60,124 bases of DNA from Bacteroidota bacterium (GTDB taxonomy: Bacteria > Bacteroidota > Bacteroidia > Flavobacteriales > Schleiferiaceae): contig PZPB01000006.1 of the NCBI GenBank assembly GCA_003045865.1, forward strand, positions 12,511 through 72,634. The letters are read 5' to 3'. This document shows positions 16,722-26,000 of the stretch, piece by piece; position 1 is the first letter of the stretch; each line of letters begins with the position of its first letter. A model generated the notes under the pieces. That model was given only the letters and a program-made list of their open reading frames with translations. It did not search any database and was not told where the DNA came from. A program made the translations under genes and the position numbers.

Positions 16722-17423
16722 ATGAGAGTAAATTTTTCCAATGAAGATTTTAAGGTAGGCCTGGCTACTTCGGTGGTTTTATATGGTTTCGACGGTGATG
16801 ATTTAAAGATCCTAATTGCCGAGAAAGTGGGAGAGCCATATTCTGGTGCTAAAATCCTACCCTCTACAGTAGTGCATATTGATGAAGACCCAGAAGATGT
16901 AGCTATTGAACTAATGCGCCGTATTACGGGTAGTGCCGATTGGCCCATCGAAATTTTAAATGCTTTTGCAGAAGTGTACCGTAACCCTTCCGGGAGAGTG
17001 GTGAATGTTGCTTATTACGGCACTTTACAGCTCAACGAAGCTTTAAGTGAGGACTTACTACGTTCGGAATATAAGTGGGTGAACGTGAATGATATTCCCC
17101 CTTTAGCTTTCGATCACAATAAAATTGTAGACTACTCTCGCGAGCGTTTAAAGCGCAGGGTGAAACGTCGCCCCATTGGCTTTAGCCTTTTACCGAAAGA
17201 GTTTACCATGAACCAAATCCAGCGTTTGTACGAATGTGCGCTAGGGCGCGATTTGGACAAAAGAAACTTCCGTCGTAAGCTTTTAAAAAGTGAGCTATTA
17301 TTGGAAACCGATCATTTTGTGCGCAGTTCTGCGAAAGCAAGAAGACCCTCGGCCTTGTATAAATTCGATGAGAAGAAATACCGCAGTCTTACCTTACGCG
17401 GTTATGACTTCGTATATCAGTAG
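16722..17423 (+). CDS. Nudix-winged-helix transcriptional regulator (NrtR type)
   Basis: A 233-residue protein with an N-terminal Nudix-fold domain (about 10-145) and a C-terminal winged-helix part (about 155-233: FSLLPKEFTMNQIQRLYECALG ... RNFRRKLLKS). This is the NrtR arrangement, in which the Nudix domain senses a small molecule. The Nudix box is degenerate: the expected RExxEE is replaced by AIELMRR, so hydrolysis is unlikely. Its place between paaI and paaJ, plus the palindrome in front of it, suggests it controls the phenylacetate genes, since no PaaX/PaaR-type repressor is seen. The ligand is unknown. DNA-binding role is firm from architecture; the regulon is inference. Confidence 0.85.
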   Translation: MRVNFSNEDFKVGLATSVVLYGFDGDDLKILIAEKVGEPYSGAKILPSTVVHIDEDPEDVAIELMRRITGSADWPIEILNAFAEVYRNPSGRVVNVAYYGTLQLNEALSEDLLRSEYKWVNVNDIPPLAFDHNKIVDYSRERLKRRVKRRPIGFSLLPKEFTMNQIQRLYECALGRDLDKRNFRRKLLKSELLLETDHFVRSSAKARRPSALYKFDEKKYRSLTLRGYDFVYQ

Positions 17424-17504
17424 AGTTTTTTATTCCTTTTATATATGCGATATTCGCGCCTGAAAATGGCGTCCTAATGGGGCGTGAAACAAAATTTCGG
17501 CCCT

Positions 17505-18713
17505 ATGAAAGAAGCATATATTGTTGATGGTATTCGCACCCCTATTGGAAGTTTTTTAGGAACCCTTTCACCGGTACGTGCCGATGATATGGCGGCTCTC
17601 GTAATTTCCGAACTCTTGAAACGCAATCCTAATTTAGACCCCAGCTCGGTGGCCGATGTGATTTTAGGTTGCGCCAATCAAGCGGGCGAAGACAATCGCA
17701 ATATAGCGCGCATGTCGGCCTTACTAGCAGGGTTGCCTTTTAGCGTTCCCGGAGAAACGGTGAACCGTCTCTGCGCAAGCGGAATGAGTGCAGGCGCCCA
17801 GGCTATGCGTGCGATTCGCAATGGCGATGGTGATGTGTTTATTGCCGGTGGAGTGGAGCAAATGACGCGCGCACCCTATGTAATGAGCAAGCCTTCGAAG
17901 GCTTTCGGAACCGATTCTAAAATGCACGATAGCTCTTTCGGCTGGCGTTTTGTAAACCCTAAAATGTTTAAGCTTTATGGCACCGACGCCATGGGGGAAA
18001 CTGCCGAAAACTTAGTAGAGCAGTACAATATTTCTCGCGAAGATCAGGATGCTTTTGCCCTTTGGTCGCAGCAAAAAGCCACGGCAGCGCAGAATTCAGG
18101 ACGTTTAGTTGAAGAGATTGTTCCCGTGGCCATTCCTCGTCGTAAGCAAGATGATTTAATTTTCGATAAAGACGAGTTTATCAAGCCCAGCAGTAGCATG
18201 GAGATCTTGGCAAAATTACGTCCCGCTTTTAAAAAGGAAGGCGGTTCGGTAACGGCTGGAAATGCATCGGGCTTAAACGATGGTGCGGCGGCGCTTCTAG
18301 TGGCTTCGGAAGAAGGCATTAAAAACAACAAGCTGAAACCTTTGGCACGCATGGTTTCCATGGGCGTTGCTGGAGTAGAGCCACGCGTAATGGGGATTGG
18401 TCCCGTTTATGCTTCAGAAATTGCCTTGAAAAAGGCAGGCCTTAGTTTAAACGACATGGATATCATTGAACTAAATGAAGCCTTTGCTTCACAAGCTTTA
18501 GCGGTTACCCGCAAGATGGGCTTAGCCGATAATGATCCGCGTATCAATCCCAATGGCGGAGCGATTGCCTTAGGTCACCCTTTAGGGATGTCGGGTGCAC
18601 GTTTGTTGCAAACGGCGGCGATTGAATTGCAAAAAACCAATAAGCGTTATGCCCTTTGTACTATGTGTATTGGTGTAGGTCAGGGTTATGCGGTAATTTT
18701 AGAAAGAGCTTAA
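17505..18713 (+). CDS. paaJ: 3-oxoadipyl-CoA/3-oxo-5,6-dehydrosuberyl-CoA thiolase PaaJ
   Basis: Last steps of the pathway: thiolytic cleavage of 3-oxoadipyl-CoA (and the C8 intermediate) to acetyl-CoA and succinyl-CoA. The 402-residue thiolase has the nucleophile Cys in [11 protein letters not shown], the His motif [12 protein letters not shown], and the second Cys in [15 protein letters not shown] 17505 gives the usual [15 protein letters not shown] start; a GTG at 17484 adds seven non-conserved residues. Given PaaG/PaaH nearby, the aromatic pathway role is preferred over a general acetyl-CoA acetyltransferase. Confidence 0.9.
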   Translation: MKEAYIVDGIRTPIGSFLGTLSPVRADDMAALVISELLKRNPNLDPSSVADVILGCANQAGEDNRNIARMSALLAGLPFSVPGETVNRLCASGMSAGAQAMRAIRNGDGDVFIAGGVEQMTRAPYVMSKPSKAFGTDSKMHDSSFGWRFVNPKMFKLYGTDAMGETAENLVEQYNISREDQDAFALWSQQKATAAQNSGRLVEEIVPVAIPRRKQDDLIFDKDEFIKPSSSMEILAKLRPAFKKEGGSVTAGNASGLNDGAAALLVASEEGIKNNKLKPLARMVSMGVAGVEPRVMGIGPVYASEIALKKAGLSLNDMDIIELNEAFASQALAVTRKMGLADNDPRINPNGGAIALGHPLGMSGARLLQTAAIELQKTNKRYALCTMCIGVGQGYAVILERA

Positions 18714-18942
18714 GCAGGCAAAACTTCAGCCTTGACTTCGAATTAAAATTAATCAGCAATGCCTTCACATGTGGAGTTTCAATTAAAATCGAAATCCTCA
18801 TGGTTCCTATTATAAGTAATTGTTTGGCTGCCTTTTTTGAGTGTGAGCCTTTTGCTAAAAAGGCGAAAGGGACAAATGAAACAATCTCTTCTACACAAGT
18901 GATAAAAATTATCTTATTTCGAAGTCTCTTAAGGTATAGAAT

Positions 18943-19536
18943 ATGATTTATGAGTTTAATGGCTTTAAGCCAGTAATTAGCGCCAAAGCTTTTGTGCACG
19001 AAACGGCGGTGATAATTGGGAATGTTATTATTGGTGACGATGTATATATTGGTCCAGGCGCAGTAGTGCGTGGAGATTGGGGCGAGATAGAAATTAAGCG
19101 AGGAGCGAATGTGCAAGAAAACTGCGTAATTCACATGTTTCCCGGGGTGAGTATTGCCTTAGAAGAAGGCGCTCACATTGGGCATGGCGCTATAATCCAC
19201 GGTGCTAATATTGGCGAAAATTGTTTAGTAGGTATGAACGCAGTAGTAATGGATCGCAGTTCTATTGGGGCCCGTTCTATAATTGGTGCCTTGGCTTTTG
19301 TAAAAGCAGATACAATTATTCCGCCCCGTAGTTTGGTGGTGGGTAATCCTGCCAAAGTAATAAAGGAGGTTAGCGATGAGATGTTAGCTTGGAAAACCAA
19401 GGGCACTGAACTTTATCAACAATTACCTGGAGAATGCCAACTCTCTTTAAAAGAGTGCGAACCTTTAAGAGAAAGGGAGGCTAATCGCCCGAAGCAAGAG
19501 AAGTTATTTGAAACTTGGAATAGTTTCAAAGGTTGA
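18943..19536 (+). CDS. paaY: Hexapeptide-repeat thioesterase PaaY
   Basis: Trimeric left-handed beta-helix protein related to gamma-carbonic anhydrases. In the phenylacetate pathway PaaY hydrolyses dead-end CoA esters. The 197-residue protein shows regular hexapeptide repeats (IIGNVIIGDDVYIGPGAVV, HIGHGAIIHGANIGENCLVG) with His residues placed to bind metal at subunit interfaces. A charged helical tail follows. It lies 229 bases after paaJ with nothing recognisable between, so it may have its own promoter. Confidence 0.88.
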   Translation: MIYEFNGFKPVISAKAFVHETAVIIGNVIIGDDVYIGPGAVVRGDWGEIEIKRGANVQENCVIHMFPGVSIALEEGAHIGHGAIIHGANIGENCLVGMNAVVMDRSSIGARSIIGALAFVKADTIIPPRSLVVGNPAKVIKEVSDEMLAWKTKGTELYQQLPGECQLSLKECEPLREREANRPKQEKLFETWNSFKG

Positions 19537-20088
19537 AGTTCTGCGAAAACAGAAACCAGGGCTCATAAAAAATTAACCAGTTCGTTTTACTACAAAGGCT
19601 TTTAGTGGGCTCTATGGTTTACGTAAATTAAAGTGGCTTTTCTACCTTAATTAATTGAAATCTGCATTGACTCTTTTTTGGCCCTTTATCACAGATTTTC
19701 AGAGAAAGCATATTGAAAAGCCGCCCTCCTAATTTTTAGCTTGAAAGTTGGACTAAAGATTAATAGTGACCATCACTCATCAAAAAAGCGAGATTTAAGC
19801 ATTTATATTGTTAACATTTTGCTAAATTTCACGGCTGTAAAGTGCTTCGAAAGGGACGGCAAGTATTTTGAAAATCCTGAACGGATTGTAATTACTTGGG
19901 GTTTAAGGCTTTACTTATAACAGATAATTTCAAAATATGAGGAAACTATTAACGCGGGGCTCACTTTCTGTGGGTTCTAGGTGTGGGCCCAAGGCTTATT
20001 CTGTATTTCACACTCTCTGCAAGAACGGGTTTAAGACAAACCTTGCTAATTATTTTAATTTTTCAGTAACCAAGTTTATTTTCATTTC
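19537..20088. other. Intergenic, no gene seen
   Basis: An AT-rich gap of 552 bases between paaY and the giant T9SS gene. A 51-codon frame at 19937-20092 (ATG AGG AAA CTA) overlaps the next start codon but has no protein-like features. The last ~30 bases contain TTTATTTTCATT next to the start codon, also present before the related gene at 49160. Confidence 0.6.
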
Positions 20089-23000
20089 ATGAGAAAATTT
20101 ATTCAGCTAATTTTATTAGTTGCATTCGGCACTCTTCAGGCGCAGAATGATACGGTTACATTTAAGGTAGATATGAATGACTATACAGGGTCTTTCACTA
20201 CCGTAAATGTTAACGGTAACTTCAACGGCTGGTGCGGCGGATGTAACCCCATGACCGACGCGAATAGCGACGGTGTTTGGGAGGTTGCTCTTCCTTTAAC
20301 GGCGGGCACCATTGAGTACAAGTTTACCCTTGACGGGTGGACGGCACAGGAGAACTTTTCTCCCGGTGGTACTTGCACCGTAACTGCGGGTGGTTTCACT
20401 AACCGCGTGTTAACATTTAGTGGTAACAACACGGTTTTACCAGTAGTATGTTACAACTCTTGTTTGGCCTGTACGGGCGTTGTTTTAAGTCAAGTAGATT
20501 TGCCCATTTCTTGGGACGATGCCCTTGTAAACTACACTACCGTTAGTTTTGGTGGTAATGTTGATATAGTAGCGACAGACCCAACAGATGCTACCAATAG
20601 CGTCCTTCAACTGGATAAAGGCTTAGGAACGCAAACTTGGGCTGGTACTACACTTAGTGCTGGTGGCTTAGCTACAGCTATTCCTTTTACAGTTGGTGGA
20701 GCCAATACTATTTCCGTGCGCTTCTGGTCTCCAGATGCTGGTGCAGCGGTTCTTTTAAAAGTAGAAGACAAAACTAATGGGGGAATTTTTGTTGAAACAA
20801 CCGATACTACAACAGTAGCGGGTGGTTGGGAAATTCTCACATTCAATTTTAACAACCCTGGTCCTAACGCAGCAACCATCAATACGGCTAATACCTATGA
20901 TCTAGTTTCAATCTTCCCAAATTTTGGAGTAGATGGAAACACCGCTGGTGCAAAAACCTATTATGTTGATGATGTAGTTTATGGAACTATCACTACTGGC
21001 ATGGCTGGTGTTTATACCATCGACCCTGCAGGTTCAGGTAGTATGAACTACACGAGTTTCTCTGCAGCTGCAGCTGACTTAGTAAGTCTTGGCGTTGTTG
21101 GAGCATGTACTTTTAACGTAGCCCCAGGTTCTTACACGGATACAGTATACTTACCCGCAATTATGGGAACTAGCAGTACTAACACCATTATGTTTGATGG
21201 TGGTGATAGCGCTACAACTTCTTTAGCTTATAATACTGCTGCGATTAATCAAAAAGCAGTTATCCTTTTGGATGGTGCCGATTACGTAACTTTTAAAGGA
21301 TTAACCATTACGCATCCAGGTACCACAGATTCTTGGGGTATTCGTATGCAAAATGACAATGATAACCTTACGGTAGATGGCTGTAGATTTGAAATGGCGG
21401 TTACAACTTCTACCGGCTCAGACATTGCTGCCATCGCCAGTACGGGTTCTTCTACTAGCTCATTTACCGAAACGGAAGGTGGTGATAATACAACCATCAT
21501 TAACTCGGCCTTTATCAACGGTCAGTATGGAGTGCACTTTGAGGCACTAGCAGCATTCTCGGATAGTAACCTGGTAATTAACAATAACCTTTTTGAGGGT
21601 AATTATTACCGTTATTTTATGAGTGATAACACTTATAATATGACGATGAATGGCAATACGATGCGTGGTATGCCAGCAACATCTACTTCTGGTTATGCAG
21701 TGGCACTTTATGATATTATTGGTTTTGAAATCAATAATAACAACATAATTTGTTCTGATTGGGGTATTTATATTTCAGACGGAAACTTTGATGGAGCACC
21801 TCCTGCCACTTCAAACATCACTAATAACATGATTACTTCATCGGGCGATGAAGCATTTTATGTAGATGATTTCGAGTCGGCTAACGTATATTACAACACC
21901 TTTGTTACTACCTCAACGAGTACTAGTGCTTATGGAGCATACTTCAATGATTGTATTAATGTGGATGTTCGCAATAATGTCTTCTACGGTGAGGCTACTT
22001 ATGCCGTTTGGTTTTCAGATAATACCACATTAACATCAACTACATCGGCTCCTATCACCCTAGACCATAATATTTACTATACAGTAGGTGGATCTAGTCT
22101 AGCTTATGATGCCGGAGCACAGGCTGATTTAGCCGCGTGGCAATTGGCTCGAGCGAATAACGTGAACTCCTTATCCGGTGACCCAATCTTCCTTGATCCT
22201 ACCTCTGACCTGCACATGGCAGGTGGTTTAGCGAATAATGCTGCTACACCAATTGCTTCGGTAACGATGGATATTGATGGTGATATGCGTTCTGCTACTA
22301 CACCAGATTTAGGAGCAGATGAGTACTTACCCGCAAGTTGTTTACCCGTTAGCGGGGTAGCAACTATTATGGCTTACGCGGATAGTGTCTCTATAGGCTG
22401 GATTGGTAACAATGGCGCTACAGCTACTTTTAATATCGAGTATGGTCCCTTAGGCTTCACTCCGGGTGCCGGAACAACAGTTACCGCTCATCCAGATTCT
22501 AGCATTACCATTACAGGTTTAATGGCTAATACAGATTATGAAATCTATATAACTGCCAATTGTGGTGCGGGTGGCTTAGGAGCAACAGTAGGGCCAACAG
22601 CTTTCCGTACAGCTTTAGCTGGACCAAGAGTAATTACTTGTGCCACTGGAACTTTAGGGTCACTTTTAACAGAAGAGTTTGATAATGCAACCTCTTTTAC
22701 CGGCGATATTGGCGGTGGAAATGGCTTCTGGATGTATGATAATAATACTACCAGCTCTTCTAATACCGGTCCTTCTGCTCCGCAAAGTGGTACCCACTAC
22801 ATTTATTACGAATCTTCTAGTGGAGATTCTGCGGCTATGGTTTCTCCAGCTATTGATTTAGCGGCTGCCTCTCAAAATGTTGAATTATCATTTTGGATGC
22901 ATGCTTATGGCGCTACCATTGGTGTTTTAAAAGTGGGCGTTTCTACTTCTGCTACGGGTCCTTTTACTAATGTATTTACTTATGGTCCTGGTCAATTGCA

Positions 23001-26000
23001 AACGGATGAATTAGATCCTTGGCAAAATGTAGGTGTAAATTTAGATGCCTACTTAGGACAGACCATTTACATTCAGTTCAACTACATCAAAGGAGCAAGC
23101 TTCGATAGTGATTTAGCGATTGACTTATTTGAGGTTAAATCTTGCTTAAGCTGTTTAACACCGTCTGCTTTAACCGCTGCTAATATTACCTCTACCACGG
23201 CCGATATTACTTGGACTTCTGGTGCTAGTAATTTAGGAAGTACAATTGAGTACGGACCTAATGGTTTTACACCCGGAACAGGTACCATCTTAACTTCAAC
23301 AACGGGTACAGTTTCTTTAACTGGACTTTCACCAGTTACTCAATATCAAGTATATGTTACCGATAGTTGTGGTGCAGGTGATGTTTCTAGTCTATCTGGC
23401 CCAATTAGCTTTGCCACTGTTTGTGGTGCAATTATTCCTCCTAGCTTAGAAGATTTCAGCAATGGCTGGACTCCAAACGCATGTTGGGATGAAGGTGATG
23501 GCGGTACGCCAGCAACTGGTCCTGCCGCTCTAGGCTTAGGTGGTTGGGGAACCGATGGTTTTGCCAACAATGGCACTACGGGAGCGGTTAAAATTAACCT
23601 CTACAATACTGGCGACGAAGATTGGATGCTTAGTCCACAGTATGACTTAGGCACTGGAGCTAACTTACAAGTAGAATTCGATTTCGGTGTATTTGCCTGG
23701 AACACAACTAACCCAGCAAGTTTAGGTTCTGATGATGAGGTTCAACTTTTAATTAGTACCGATAATGGCGCTACTTGGGTTAACCTAGCTACCTATAATA
23801 ATACCTATGTTACCAACGCAAGTGGTAATCATGAAGTAGCAACTTTATATACCTATACTGGTGTAGTTCAGTTTGCTATTTGGGCTACAGAAGGTGTAAT
23901 AGATGATCCAGAAGACAACGATATCTTCGTAGATAACTTCGAAGTACGCGTTACTCCTGCTTGTCCAGATCCAGCAGCTGTATTGGCTACTAATATTACC
24001 AGTACGGATGCTGACATTACTTGGACTTCTAGTGTGGGTGGTGTAGGAAGTAGCTTAGAATACGGTCCTGCTGGCTTCACGCCAGGAACAGGTACTTTAA
24101 TTACGAGTACTACTGACTCAGTTCACCTTAGTGGTTTAATGTCTGCTACGGCTTATGATGTTTATGTAACGGATAGTTGCGGCGCCAGTGGTGTTTCTGC
24201 CACAATAGGACCCATTACCTTTACTACTCTTTGTCCTGCTAGCTTCTTAGCTCCTTACAGCACGGACTTCGAGAATATCACTATCGGGCAGCAAACTTCC
24301 TATGAAAACTGTTGGTCACTCCCTGCTACTACAACTCCGCGTTGGGAAGCTGAAGATGCAACAGGAGGGAATGAGAACTCGACCGCAACAGGTCCTTTCT
24401 ATGATAATACCAATTTCGGTTCGGCTGGTGGAACGTATATGTACCTTGAAACTTCATCTGGTGCAACCGGTGGAAAAGGTTTACTTAGTTCTCCAACTAT
24501 CGATTTTGCAAGCTTAACCGCTCCGCAGTTAGATTTCTACTACCACATGTATGGTGCAACCATGGGTGTGTTAAGAATTTACGCTGAAGATGCATCAGGT
24601 ACTCTTACCATCTTAGATAGTATTGTTGGTCAGCAGCAGACTGCTGGTAGCGATGCTTGGATTAAGAAAAGTATCGACTTAAGCAGCTTAGCAGGAACTT
24701 CTTACAGCTTCGTATTTGAAGGAGAAAGAGGTACTTCCTTTACAGGAGATATTTCTATCGACGACTTTAGCGTAGCTGAGGCTCCAAACTGTTTTGCTTC
24801 TACAGCACTTACCGTTATTTCTACTTCGGATAATAGTGCAGAATTAACTTGGACTGCTGGTTCGGGTACTTCTTGGGATATTGAATACGGTCCTGCTGGT
24901 TTTACTCCAGGTTCTGGAACCATGTTTAATGCTACCAATGATACCATTACCATTAGTGGTTTGATGGCCTCAACGGCATATGAGTTCTATGTAACAGACA
25001 GTTGTGGCGCTTCAGGTGTTGCAAGTACTGCTGGTCCTGCTAGCTTTACAACTTCTGCTTGTCCTCTAGCTGATCAGTGTGCTTATACAGTTGATTTGTA
25101 TGATTCTTTCGGTGACGGTTGGAATGGCGGTGAAATCACCATCTTCCAAAACGGTGTAGCGGTAGCTAGCTTCGGTTCTACCTTTAGTACAGGCTTTAAC
25201 TCACTTGGCAATCCTGTAAACCTTTGTGATAATGTTCCTACCACGGTAACTCTTAGCACTGCAGGTGCATGGCCAAGTGAAATAGGCGTAGTTGTTATTA
25301 ATCCAAATGGTGACACTGCGGGAGTGCATTTAGCTTCTCCAACTGTTGGAACAGGCGATACTTTATTCGCTTTCACTTCTAACTGTTCTGCTTGTCCAGC
25401 TATTGCTGCTCCATACTTCGAAAGTTTTGAAGCCAATTCTGCTACAGTAGGATGTTGGAGCAATGTATTTGTGGCTGACACATTCTCTTGGACATTAGGT
25501 ACGGGTTCTACTGGTGGTGCAATCACTGGTGCCTATGCTGGTTCTCAGAATGCAGTATTCGTTTCTACTAATGGTGGTCCTGATACTACCTTGTTCGTAT
25601 CTCCAGTAATTGACATGACGGCTTTAATTAGTCCTCAGTTAAGTTTCTGGTACGCTCAAGAAGAGTGGTTTGGCGATCAAAACGTAACTAATGTTTACTA
25701 TCGTGCTAGCGCTAGTGATCCTTGGACTTTCTTATTCGGTGATAATGCCAATAGAAATACTTGGACGCAAGCTTTAGTGAGCTTACCGAATCCTTCAAGC
25801 ACTTATCAAATTGCTATAGAAGGGGTAAATAATTGGGGTCATGCTAACGTAATTGATAGCTTATCAATTACCGATGCGGCTCAGATTTGCACTGCGCCAG
25901 ATAGCGTTGCGGCCTCTAATATCACAACTACTAATGCCGATATTACTTGGGTGTCAGGTTCTAACCAATCTAGCTCTTGGATTGAGTACGGTCCGCTTGG

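Noticed and set aside
18656-19134. Frames on both strands between paaJ and paaY
   Set aside because: They overlap the clear thiolase and PaaY genes and show no family features; the gap of 229 bases appears empty.
19937-20092. 51-codon frame overlapping the giant gene's start by four bases
   Set aside because: The ATGA overlap looks like coupling, but the peptide (MRKLLTRGSLSV...) has no recognisable pattern and no promoter fits.
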